Below, piece by piece: positions 1 through 5,760 of a DNA stretch of 9,732 nucleotides. The stretch's first letter is position 1, and each line of letters opens with the position of its first letter. Made by a program: the position numbers and the translations under genes. The stretch is from Thermoplasmata archaeon. Its GTDB lineage: Archaea > Thermoplasmatota > Penumbrarchaeia > Penumbrarchaeales > Penumbrarchaeaceae. The notes under the pieces are model-generated. The model was not told the origin of the DNA, did not search any database, and saw only the letters and a list, made by a program, of their open reading frames with translations. The DNA lies in assembly GCA_023145185.1 (NCBI GenBank), contig JAGLEG010000589.1:1-9732 (forward strand), in the 5' to 3' direction.

Positions 1-219
1 AACATCTCCGTTGAGGATGAGCTTGAACCCCCTCTCAAGGTAGTATCTCTCCATGACATGCTTGAAGAGATTGGAGTTGAGCAGGAAATCATCGGTGCTG
101 CCCCCGTCGCCCATGTGGAGATCGCTGAAGATGACGATCCTATCCTTTCCCGAGAAGTTCAGGACAGGGGCCCTTTTATAGGTGTCATCGAGGTTGCGAA
201 ATACCGTGGTGTTGAACAT
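1..219 (-). CDS. Metallophosphoesterase (calcineurin-like), N-terminal 73 residues, cut by window edge
   Basis: Reading down from 219 gives 73 codons that stay open to the left edge, so only the N-terminus is present. Residues 28-38 read IVIFSDLHMGD. This is the first metal-binding motif of calcineurin-like phosphoesterases (D33-x-H35), followed by GDGGSTDDF at 37-45. Residues 67-73 read LILNGDV, the second motif (G71-D72). The spacing and the D-x-H-x-G-D-G-x-x-x-D-D pattern resemble the metallophosphoesterase branch related to UDP-diacylglucosamine pyrophosphatase, but the substrate cannot be told from this fragment. The start is firm: the same frame has TGA codons at once upstream, and GGTGATC, complementary to the archaeal 16S 3' end, sits 4 bases before the ATG. 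It lies downstream of hflX on the same strand but is separated by 153 bases and has its own promoter. Confidence 0.85.
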   Translation of the reverse strand, partial: MFNTTVFRNLDDTYKRAPVLNFSGKDRIVIFSDLHMGDGGSTDDFLLNSNLFKHVMERYYLERGFKLILNGDV

Positions 220-223
220 TCAA

Positions 224-260
224 GATCACCGAAAATGCATCGTGAGATCGCCATATATGT
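224..260 (-). promoter_or_regulatory. TATA box and Shine-Dalgarno of the metallophosphoesterase gene
   Basis: On the minus strand ACATATATGG (260-251) is a TATA-like element. Counting about 23-25 bases on predicts transcription from near 230. GGTGATC (230-224) is a 7-base perfect complement of the 16S rRNA tail, 4 bases before the ATG. A second AT-rich stretch at about 316-327 could serve as an alternative TATA with a longer leader. Confidence 0.5.
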
Positions 261-372
261 TGCCGTGTCGCCTGGTTCACCCCAATATGTCCGATACCCT
301 CGGGCCAGTGTGATACTATTTATTATCTTTTTGGAGGTGATAGAAGCAATGATCCCATTGTACCCGGAGATA

Positions 373-1737
373 TCACGGTAATATACAGCCGGTGTTGATT
401 CCATCATCTGACGATGTCGAATGTTGGTCCCCTTCATTCTGGTCGTTCAGTTTTGATATCTTTACCGAGCCTCCATTGCTTTCAACCAGCTTGCCCAGAG
501 ATCTCGCCCACCTCTCCTCGGTGAGCAGGGACGCCCGTATCTCATCGTTCACGTGGTTCACCTCAAGGTTCGGATGGGCCTTCCTGATCTCCGAAAGGAT
601 CGAGTAGCCCTTTTCGTTCTGCGGTATGGCCAATTCAACATGTAACAGGGGGGGAAGCAGGCTCTCGATCTTCGTCTGGAGGTCATGAAGGGACTCCCCT
701 GTCCTGGCCGATATCTCAATGTGGTCGGTTATCATGCCACAAAGCTCTTCCGGGATCATCCCCAGCAGATGGTCCATATCGACCTGCGCCCCATCCACTA
801 TCCTGTCGATCTTATTCGCGACCAGGATGATCTTGGCCGACGTCTCCCCCTCGGAGAGTATCCTCATGGAGCTCTCCAGTTTTCGGGATACCTCATCCTC
901 GTGGTCAGAGACGTCCAGGACGAGCAGTATGATGTCCGAGAGGAACGCCTCCTCAAGCGTTGACAGGAACCCCTCAAAGAGCCAGGGAGGGAGGCCCTGA
1001 ATGAATCCAACGGTGTCCGTGACAAGGCAGTTCCTTGGGCCGACCATCCGCCTTGTGGTGGTGGAGATGGTCGTGAACACGTGATCCCCCACCTCCCCTC
1101 TTTTCTCGATGTTGCTGTCCGCGATCAGCCTGTTAAGAAGTGTGGATTTCCCTGCGTTGGTGTAGCCCGCAAGGGATACCAGATGGGCGCCTCTTCTCTT
1201 CCTGAGGGCCCTGGCCTCCTGTCTTCTCTCGGATATCTTTCCAAGCTCCTTTCTGAGCTTTGCCATCCTCCTCTTGATCATGTGAAAATAGTAATCTACC
1301 CTGTATTCCCCTCCAGCCATGAATCCCGGCCTCTCCGAGAGCTTTCCGCTGTGAACGTATTCCCTTACGATGGGAAGCTGATGGTGTAGGTCGACCAGCT
1401 CGACCTGGATCCTCGACTCGGGGCTCGTGGCCCCTTTCTTGAAGATCTCCAGTATCAGCCTTACCCTGTCAACCACCTTTAAGCCCGTGGCAGTATGGAT
1501 CGAGAACGATTGGGAGGGCGTCAGGTCATTTGGAATGATCAGATGGTCCAGATCGCCCGGCAGCTCGAGGACCTTGCCAGATCCAAGGTAGAACCTCGGG
1601 TCCGGTTCATCTCTATTCTGGCGGACCTCCTCCATTATCGTATAGCCGGCTGATCTGGAGAGCTCCCTCACCTCGTCCACGAGTTGATCGTCCGCCGAGA
1701 TCCAGGCCAATAATGCATTTTTTACCGGTTCATCCAT
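373..1737 (-). CDS. hflX: GTPase HflX
   Basis: 454 residues with the whole HflX layout. The N-terminal HflX domain has DPRFYLGSGKVLEL (46-59), the NDLTPSQ signature (70-76) and VVDRVRLILEIF (88-99). A basic helical linker (about 153-183) follows. The G domain has the P-loop GYTNAGKST (191-199), switch I FTTISTTTRR (221-230), DTVGF (241-245), NKID (308-311) and SART (343-346). A C-terminal domain runs to about 428, then a polar tail. HflX proteins bind the large ribosomal subunit and, in bacteria, split stalled ribosomes; the archaeal role is less defined. All catalytic motifs are intact. The chosen ATG has no good Shine-Dalgarno. A TATA-like CATAAAAC about 40 bases upstream predicts a leader of about 18 bases, so near-leaderless initiation is likely. 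It lies 170 bases downstream of the RHH regulator gene on the same strand, with strong inverted repeats between them. Confidence 0.95.
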   Translation of the reverse strand: MDEPVKNALLAWISADDQLVDEVRELSRSAGYTIMEEVRQNRDEPDPRFYLGSGKVLELPGDLDHLIIPNDLTPSQSFSIHTATGLKVVDRVRLILEIFKKGATSPESRIQVELVDLHHQLPIVREYVHSGKLSERPGFMAGGEYRVDYYFHMIKRRMAKLRKELGKISERRQEARALRKRRGAHLVSLAGYTNAGKSTLLNRLIADSNIEKRGEVGDHVFTTISTTTRRMVGPRNCLVTDTVGFIQGLPPWLFEGFLSTLEEAFLSDIILLVLDVSDHEDEVSRKLESSMRILSEGETSAKIILVANKIDRIVDGAQVDMDHLLGMIPEELCGMITDHIEISARTGESLHDLQTKIESLLPPLLHVELAIPQNEKGYSILSEIRKAHPNLEVNHVNDEIRASLLTEERWARSLGKLVESNGGSVKISKLNDQNEGDQHSTSSDDGINTGCILP

Positions 1738-1777
1738 CGGTACCCGATACCGGCTGTGATATTGAATACTGCCGGAT

Positions 1778-1785
1778 GTTTTATG
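1778..1785 (-). promoter_or_regulatory. Probable TATA box of hflX
   Basis: CATAAAAC on the minus strand, with predicted transcription start near 1755, about 18 bases before the hflX ATG. Its upstream end touches the arm of the perfect hairpin at 1785-1816, so the stem occupies the BRE position. No purine-rich BRE is visible, so this is a modest call. Confidence 0.35.
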
Positions 1786-1816
1786 GACCAGGGCACCCCC
1801 CCAGATGCCCTGGTCC
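1785..1816. repeat. Perfect 11-bp inverted repeat upstream of hflX
   Basis: GGACCAGGGCA (1785-1795) and TGCCCTGGTCC (1806-1816) pair perfectly around a 10-base loop that includes C7. On the minus strand it lies after the RHH gene and directly before the hflX TATA-like box. It could be a transcript-end stem for the RHH gene, an operator of hflX, or part of one structured RNA with the element at 1829-1892. There is no U-rich tract of terminator type beside it. Confidence 0.75.
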
Positions 1817-1828
1817 GTTTGGGATCGT

Positions 1829-1892
1829 TTATCCGGTTTCCGCGGGTATTGGCAAGAAGCCTCACCGCGGGGTGCATCCCATGCCCGGATAA
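1829..1892. ncRNA. Candidate structured RNA: 64-base three-way junction
   Basis: Four nested helices close exactly. The outer stem is TTATCCGG (1829-1836) with CCGGATAA (1885-1892). A second stem pairs CCGCGG (1840-1845) with CCGCGG (1865-1870) and encloses GGC/GCC (1851-1853, 1859-1861; loop AAGAA). A side hairpin is GCAT/ATGC (1874-1877, 1881-1884; loop CCC). All pairs are Watson-Crick, so the strand cannot be told. It lies in the 170 bases between the RHH stop and the hflX start. It does not match a tRNA: there is no T-arm or CCA-type 3' end. It could be a 3' UTR structure, a processed small RNA, or a mobile-element relic. Confidence 0.45.
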
Positions 1893-1907
1893 GTTTCCCG
1901 GAAAGCG

Positions 1908-2294
1908 TTATTTACTTATTATCCCGGACAGCTGATCATCGATCATCTTTCTTGCAGATACTTCCATATCTATCTCCTCCACCGTTTCGAACTGCTGTTT
2001 GATCCCCGGGAGGTCCAGCTTGTAGAACGAATCCCTGACAAGTTGTCTCACCGCTGAATCCAAGCTGTCGAAGTAACCGATGGAGACAAGGAAGCCAAGC
2101 GTTGAGAGGATGTTGGAGGGGAGTTCCACATTGGTATGGTTGTCCTCCTCTTCATCTGGACCATCCACAAGCAGGTCGAGAGCGGCCCTTACAGCCCTGG
2201 ACCTGTTCTTGAACCTCCCCTCGTTCACAAGTGAATCGAGGGCCACACCCTGTTCCGGTGTTAGGCGGATGGTGATCTTCCCTTCACTGGTCAT
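1908..2294 (-). CDS. Ribbon-helix-helix (CopG/NikR-type) transcriptional regulator with two RHH-like units
   Basis: 128 residues. The N-terminal unit has the RHH plan: strand KITIRL (6-11), helix A about 13-24, then RSRAVRAALDLL (31-42) as helix B. An acidic linker (EEED, 48-51) follows. Then a second stretch repeats the pattern: NVELP (55-59), SILSTL-type helix with GFLVSIGYF (67-75), and SAVRQLVRDSF (80-90). The shared spacing LV-x2-G-x-F-x5-AVR suggests an internal duplication, though the second strand is weaker. The remaining 35 residues are polar and helical. RHH proteins bind short palindromes as dimers. Three TGTCGGACA-like palindromes overlie this gene's own promoter, which argues for autoregulation. 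The start is fixed by an in-frame TAG directly before the ATG. There is no nickel-binding ACT domain of NikR, and no toxin gene lies beside it. The targets beyond its own promoter are unknown. Confidence 0.85.
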   Translation of the reverse strand: MTSEGKITIRLTPEQGVALDSLVNEGRFKNRSRAVRAALDLLVDGPDEEEDNHTNVELPSNILSTLGFLVSIGYFDSLDSAVRQLVRDSFYKLDLPGIKQQFETVEEIDMEVSARKMIDDQLSGIISK

Positions 2295-2306
2295 CTACAT
2301 TGCCTT

Positions 2307-2357
2307 CTGTCCGACAAAAAAAGGATACTGTTGGACGTATATTAAATTGTCGGACAA
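2307..2357. promoter_or_regulatory. Triple palindromic operator overlapping the RHH gene promoter
   Basis: Three related sites: CTGTCCGACAA (2307-2317), the weaker TGTTGGACG (2329-2337) and TTGTCGGACAA (2347-2357). The third is a perfect palindrome TTGTC-G-GACAA, and the first keeps TGTC-C-GACA. Centres at 2312, 2333 and 2352 are 21 and 19 bases apart, about two helical turns each, so they lie on one face of the DNA. The minus-strand TATA sequence TTTAATATACG (2347-2337) lies between the second and third sites, and predicted transcription starts near the first. This is the expected layout for repression of the RHH gene by its own product. Confidence 0.65.
2337..2347 (-). promoter_or_regulatory. 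TATA box of the RHH regulator gene
   Basis: Minus-strand TTTAATATACG. Counting about 23-25 bases on predicts transcription near 2315, giving a leader of roughly 20 bases. The leader contains AGAAGG, only a weak Shine-Dalgarno. The box is flanked by the operator palindromes. Confidence 0.5.
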
Positions 2358-2398
2358 AATGTTGATTTTGACATACATAACGGGCAAATGTCTTACGG

Positions 2399-2454
2399 CG
2401 ATGGCAGCATCGACATGGGTCGCATTGTGGGGGGTTATACCTTCGGAGCCCCCC
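2399..2454. repeat. Two hairpins in front of the DP1 promoter
   Basis: CGATG-GCAG-CATCG (2399-2412) is a 5-bp hairpin. GGGGGG (2429-2434) and CCCCCC (2449-2454) form a G6/C6 stem around a 14-base loop containing CTTCGG. They lie in the 200-base gap between the divergent RHH and DP1 genes, 12 bases before the DP1 TATA-like box. The role is unknown; insulation between divergent promoters is one reading. Confidence 0.5.
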
Positions 2455-2464
2455 GGGGAAAGAT

Positions 2465-2475
2465 AAAACTATATG
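2465..2475 (+). promoter_or_regulatory. TATA box of the DP1 gene
   Basis: AAACTATATG-type element preceded by purine-rich GGGGAAAGAT (BRE-like). The predicted transcription start falls at or next to the ATG at 2495, and no Shine-Dalgarno precedes that ATG. A leaderless mRNA is likely. Confidence 0.5.
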
Positions 2476-2494
2476 TTATTGGTACCTGGAACAG

Positions 2495-4273
2495 ATGCCC
2501 ATAGTCAGTGATGTTCTGAGGTTCAACCATTTCCTTGTACCCGAGGCGGCCCAGGCCCTTGGGGATAACGACGATATGGCAAAGAAGCTCATCTCGCATC
2601 TGGAGGATGGGGCATCATTTCCAACGTTCATAGGGATAGATGATCTGCGGGGCGTGGGAATAGATGTTGCATCCCATCCCTCCGTAAAGGGATCGGAACC
2701 GGGTAAGAAACTTCACCGGGACATCAAGGCGAGAACGTGTGAGGATCAGGAGGTGGCCGTTGAGGGAGGAGAGATGTCATCGGGAACATCAGGCGGCATA
2801 TCGATCCCGAAAACCATAGAAAAAAGAGACGATGTCGCTCCCGTATCTGACCTTTTACCCGGGGCCTCCCCCGGCACTGACCTTTTAAGGCCTGAACTTG
2901 GGGATGTCAGCGAACTGGTCAAGAGGACGACCTCGTTGAGGAGGTCTACCCTCTCGTCCGTGGCCAGGCCGCTGATCAAGGAGGGGGTAGGGGGGAAACC
3001 CAGGCCTCTGGCCGCCGAATATGATGGGGACGTAAAGATCCTCTTTGATCCGGTGGAACATATGGGCTCAAAGGGCAAGATCGAGGATTTTCGCAGGCTG
3101 TTCCTGGATAGATACCGGACCTTGAGGAATATATTGAGGACCCAATATGGTGAGCTGATACCTACCGAGGACGCTGGAACCCTTCAGCCATCGGATGAGC
3201 ACACAAGGGTCATAGGCCTGGTCATGGAGCTCAGGACCTCCAAGAATGGCCACATTATGTTCGATCTGGAGGATCCAACCGGTTCTGTCAAGGTCCTGAT
3301 CTCGAAGAACAAGGAGATATTCAACAACAAGGTCGTCGATGACGAGGTCATCGGGATAGTGGGCAAGTTCAAGAAGGATGACAGGGGGCCATCGGGGATC
3401 ATATTTGCGGATGAGGTGTTCAAGGCGGACCTACCCTTTGATTATCAGCGGAGAACCTCTGAGATCAGGGGACTAACGGCGGCATTCTCATCGGATATCC
3501 ACATAGGGTCGGTCAATTTCCTCAGAAAGGAGTGGGACCGTATGGTAAGGTGGCTGAAAGGAGAGGTGGGGGCATCGATCGGAAAAAGGGAGGGTGGGTG
3601 TGTGAAATATCTGGTATTCGCCGGTGATCTGGTGGATGGCATAGGCATATATCCGAATCAGGATCGAGATCTGATATGCAAGGATATCGGCAAACAATAT
3701 GAGATGCTTGCCGAGGCGATGTCGGACATCCCCTCTCACGTTGAGATCATCCTGCTCCCGGGGAACCACGATGCGGTGAGGCTCGCAGAGCCTCAACCTC
3801 CCATACCCAGGGAGTATCAGGAATACTTCTACAACGACCATCTCCACTTTCTCTCCAACCCCGCCTTCATATCCCTCTCGGGCGTGAGGGTGACAGGATT
3901 CCATGGTAAGTCTCTGGATGATATGGTCACACAGTTCAAGGATGTCACTTATGAGACCCCGGTGGAGGGCATGAGGGAGATGGTTCGGTCCAGGCATTTC
4001 GGACCCACATACGGTATGAGGAACCAGCTTGCCCCCGAGGATGTCGACCTGCTGATAATGCGTGAGGCGCCGGATATCCTGGTCTCGGGCCACGTGCACC
4101 GGTTCGGCTACACGAACTACCGAGGCATGCATCTGATACAGGGTTCGACCTGGCAGTCCCAGACGGATTTCCAGAAGATGATGAACCTCCAGCCACAGCC
4201 CGCCAAGATGGCGATCGTGGGGCTGGATTCCCCGGATGATATCCGGACCTGGGAGCTCGAGTACTCAAGCTAG
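2495..4273 (+). CDS. polB: DNA polymerase D small subunit DP1 (exonuclease subunit)
   Basis: 592 residues. Residues 1-55 form the small helical N-terminal domain typical of DP1. Residues about 60-195 are a low-complexity linker rich in S, G, P and charge. An OB-fold follows (about 237-310; TRVIGLVMELRTSKNGHIMF). The phosphoesterase domain carries SSDIHIG (332-338; D334, H336), FAGDLVDG (375-382; D378), LPGNHDAVR (421-429; N424, H425), GFHG (468-471) and SGHVHRFGYT (531-540). These are the Mre11-like metal ligands of the 3'-5' proofreading nuclease. DP1 pairs with the catalytic subunit DP2, which is not in this window; DP1 and DP2 genes are often unlinked outside Thermococcales. All active-site residues are present, so it should be active. 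Family D polymerase is restricted to archaea and is the main support for an archaeal host. Its stop overlaps that of the convergent argF. Confidence 0.96.
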   Translation: MPIVSDVLRFNHFLVPEAAQALGDNDDMAKKLISHLEDGASFPTFIGIDDLRGVGIDVASHPSVKGSEPGKKLHRDIKARTCEDQEVAVEGGEMSSGTSGGISIPKTIEKRDDVAPVSDLLPGASPGTDLLRPELGDVSELVKRTTSLRRSTLSSVARPLIKEGVGGKPRPLAAEYDGDVKILFDPVEHMGSKGKIEDFRRLFLDRYRTLRNILRTQYGELIPTEDAGTLQPSDEHTRVIGLVMELRTSKNGHIMFDLEDPTGSVKVLISKNKEIFNNKVVDDEVIGIVGKFKKDDRGPSGIIFADEVFKADLPFDYQRRTSEIRGLTAAFSSDIHIGSVNFLRKEWDRMVRWLKGEVGASIGKREGGCVKYLVFAGDLVDGIGIYPNQDRDLICKDIGKQYEMLAEAMSDIPSHVEIILLPGNHDAVRLAEPQPPIPREYQEYFYNDHLHFLSNPAFISLSGVRVTGFHGKSLDDMVTQFKDVTYETPVEGMREMVRSRHFGPTYGMRNQLAPEDVDLLIMREAPDILVSGHVHRFGYTNYRGMHLIQGSTWQSQTDFQKMMNLQPQPAKMAIVGLDSPDDIRTWELEYSS

Positions 4274-5193
4274 CGTTTCCCGGCGATCCTGGCCATAACT
4301 GCCTTCTGTCCATGAAGCCTGTTCTCCGCCTGGTCGAAGACCACGGACCTGGAACAGTCCATAACCTCATCCGTGACCTCCTCGCCCCTGTGGGCCGGCA
4401 GGCAGTGCATGAAAATAGCGTCACTTTTGGCCTTTGAGAACAGTTCCATGTTGACCTGATAGGGGGAGAAGATCTTGAGCCTCTCCTCTTTACTGGACTC
4501 GTCGCCCATGGATACGAAGGTATCGGCGTAGACCACATTGGCCTCCGCGACACCCTCTTTTGGATCTGTCACTATGTCGATCACGGCCCCCGTTCCATCG
4601 GAGATACGCTTCGCCTCGGCCACTATCTCCCGATCCGGCCCATATCCCTCGGGGCATGAGGCGGTTACGTTCATTCCAAGGATCGCGCCTCCAAGCAGGA
4701 GAGAGTGAAGGACGTTGTTCCCATCCCCTACCCAGGCGAGCTTTTTACCCTTCAGGTCTCCCAGATGCTCGGTCATCGTCAGAAGATCGGCCACGGCCTG
4801 GCAGGGGTGCTCCCTGTCATCAAGCCCGTTGATCACGGGGACATCAGCGTGCTCTGCCAGTTCCCTCATGTTACCGCTGTCGAACGCCCTGTACATGATC
4901 ATGTCGGCGAATCGGGAGAGGACCTTGGCAACGTCGTGCACGGATTCCCTTTTACCTATGCTTATCTCATTTGGCGAAATGTACAGTGCACTTCCTCCCA
5001 GCTGGGTGAAACCGATCTCGAAGGAGACCCTGGTCCTGAGGCTGGGCTTTTCAAAGATCATGACAAGCGTCTCACCCTTGAACAGCTCCATCTCGAGCCC
5101 GTCTTTCGTCTCCCCCTTCATCGTCCTTGCGAGCTTGATGATATCCTCAAGGTCCTTTTCCAGGTCCAGCACTGAAATGAGGTCTTTTTTCAT
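4270..5193 (-). CDS. argF: Ornithine carbamoyltransferase
   Basis: 307 residues, normal length for the family. Makes citrulline and phosphate from ornithine and carbamoyl phosphate in arginine biosynthesis, as a cytoplasmic oligomer. The carbamoyl-phosphate site is KPSLRTR (49-55). HPCQ (129-132) and HCLPAHRG (263-270; catalytic Cys264) are intact. The ornithine loop reads DTFVSMG (224-230) where DVW-x-SMG is common: SMG is kept but VW is replaced by TF. This still separates it from aspartate carbamoyltransferase, which lacks HCLP and SMG. The C-terminal FDQAENRLHGQKAVM is also diagnostic. GGAGGGAG 4 bases upstream and a BRE/TATA pair fix the start. No other arginine gene lies in the window. 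The gene is convergent with DP1, and the two stop codons share CTAG at 4270-4273. Confidence 0.95.
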   Translation of the reverse strand: MKKDLISVLDLEKDLEDIIKLARTMKGETKDGLEMELFKGETLVMIFEKPSLRTRVSFEIGFTQLGGSALYISPNEISIGKRESVHDVAKVLSRFADMIMYRAFDSGNMRELAEHADVPVINGLDDREHPCQAVADLLTMTEHLGDLKGKKLAWVGDGNNVLHSLLLGGAILGMNVTASCPEGYGPDREIVAEAKRISDGTGAVIDIVTDPKEGVAEANVVYADTFVSMGDESSKEERLKIFSPYQVNMELFSKAKSDAIFMHCLPAHRGEEVTDEVMDCSRSVVFDQAENRLHGQKAVMARIAGKR

Positions 5194-5197
5194 GTTT

Positions 5198-5247
5198 CTC
5201 CCTCCGGGGTTTTTGCTCGATAAAAGGCATCGATATATACATTTTCC
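5198..5247 (-). promoter_or_regulatory. argF promoter (BRE, TATA) and Shine-Dalgarno
   Basis: On the minus strand GGAAAA (5247-5242, BRE-like) runs into TGTATATAT (5241-5233, TATA box). Transcription is predicted near 5210. GGAGGGAG (5205-5198) is a strong Shine-Dalgarno 4 bases before the ATG. This is the clearest complete promoter and ribosome-binding site set on the minus strand. Confidence 0.75.
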
Positions 5248-5259
5248 TATTATCTGTTG

Positions 5260-5442
5260 TTATAAATAGGTAATGTTTATCTATCAGCAAGGCGATGGCG
5301 ACATGTTGTATGGAACATCGCCCCATGCAACTCGCTATACGAACTTCGTTGCAGAGGAGTATACTTGTTTTTAGGTGTATCACTCCAATATGCTGAACAA
5401 TCCTCTCTTCCGAGATCCTCTGCAACACTCTTTTATTTATTC
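5260..5442 (+). ncRNA. Candidate structured small RNA with its own TATA box
   Basis: TTATAAATA (5260-5268) reads as a plus-strand TATA box, though the BRE is poor and the same bases could serve the minus strand. Transcription would start near 5291, exactly at a hairpin GGCGATG/CATCGCC (5291-5297, 5316-5322). A second stem is GTTGCAGAGGA (5348-5358) with TCCTCTGCAAC (5416-5426). ACTCTTTTATTTATTC (5427-5442) follows at once as a U-rich, terminator-like tail. GTTGCA (5348-5353) can instead pair with TGCAAC at 5326-5331, so two exclusive folds exist. Peptides of 23 and 33 codons begin at 5303 and 5295, without a Shine-Dalgarno. The function is unknown. Confidence 0.4.
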
Positions 5443-5550
5443 GGCTAAGCAACTCTAACAAGAATAAATAAAAGAGTCGGAAAAATCTCTGATTTTTCCA
5501 AGGCCAGACAATTAAGAGATCAGCATTATCCCAGCCTAATTGGCTGATAT
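5432..5550. repeat. Tandem repeat, copy 1
   Basis: The order is TTTATTTATTC (5432-5442), a 19-base loop, its inverse GAATAAATAAA (5462-5472), a 9-bp hairpin GGAAAAATC-TCT-GATTTTTCC (5479-5499), GGCCAGACAATTAAGAG (5502-5518), and a tail ending GGCTGATAT. The 57-base core 5462-5518 matches copy 2 at 56 of 57 positions. In this copy the inverted repeat extends to 16 bp (5427-5442 with 5462-5477), and the tail pairs ATCAGC (5519-5524) with GCTGAT (5543-5548). Confidence 0.85.
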
Positions 5551-5556
5551 CAACAA

Positions 5557-5674
5557 TTTATTTATTCCAATAATCAACGTTAACAGAATAAATAAAAGAG
5601 CCGGAAAAATCTCTGATTTTTCCAAGGCCAGACAATTAAGAGCCAAGCGATATCTTGGCCTATTTGGCTGATAT
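5557..5674. repeat. Tandem repeat, copy 2
   Basis: Same layout as copy 1, offset by 124-125 bases. TTTATTTATTC (5557-5567) faces GAATAAATAAA (5586-5596), then the 9-bp hairpin at 5603-5623, the same core to 5642, and a tail ending GGCTGATAT (5666-5674). The tail differs from copy 1 at nine scattered positions and folds differently: GCCAAG (5642-5647) pairs with CTTGGC (5654-5659). Confidence 0.85.
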
Positions 5675-5713
5675 TCTCGGATCGATGTCCCACCATCCAG
5701 GGCCGCCGGGGCG

Positions 5714-5730
5714 GGAAAAGTTCTTTTAAT
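5714..5730 (+). promoter_or_regulatory. Promoter of the HTH regulator gene
   Basis: GGAAAAG (5714-5720, BRE-like) followed by TTCTTTTAAT (5721-5730, TATA-like). Transcription is predicted at about 5750, between the ATG at 5746 and the ATG at 5761. This favours the second ATG, which also has GAGGAG 3 bases upstream. Confidence 0.5.
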
Positions 5731-5760
5731 CAATCACTTATCCCAATGTTCGAGGAGCTC

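Larger units (their letters stand above)
5194..5760. other. 567-base gene-free region between argF and the HTH regulator
   Basis: No convincing protein gene. From left to right it holds the argF promoter, an oppositely oriented TATA box (5260-5268), two hairpins of a candidate RNA (5291-5426), a 16-bp inverted repeat (5427-5442 with 5462-5477), two tandem copies of a roughly 119-base repeat (5432-5674), and the promoter of the HTH gene (5714-5730). It is much richer in A+T than the flanking genes. Confidence 0.8.

Noticed and set aside
1829..1892. A tRNA gene or a TnpB-type element end
   Set aside because: The fold has no T-arm with TTCRA, no anticodon arm of the right size and no acceptor layout. 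No transposase or TnpB coding sequence is nearby.
3778..3794. A 7-bp hairpin GAGGCTC-GCA-GAGCCTC inside the DP1 gene
   Set aside because: It lies in conserved coding sequence (the A-V-R-L-A-E-P region) and is probably chance under codon bias.
3488..4132. A 214-residue minus-strand frame inside the DP1 gene
   Set aside because: It is antisense to the conserved phosphoesterase domain of DP1 and shows no family motif. It is a by-product of the DP1 codon pattern.
5147..5461. A 104-residue minus-strand frame overlapping the argF 5' end
   Set aside because: It overlaps the argF start, promoter and Shine-Dalgarno, and its upstream half runs through inverted repeats. No domain is recognisable and the composition is not protein-like.
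5432..5674. A CRISPR array
   Set aside because: There are only two units, the repeat is far too long, the intervening sequences are themselves related and palindromic, and no cas gene is present.
5221..5680. A replication origin
   Set aside because: The region is A+T-rich with repeats and DP1 is about 1 kb away. However, no orc1/cdc6 gene and no recognisable origin recognition boxes are present.
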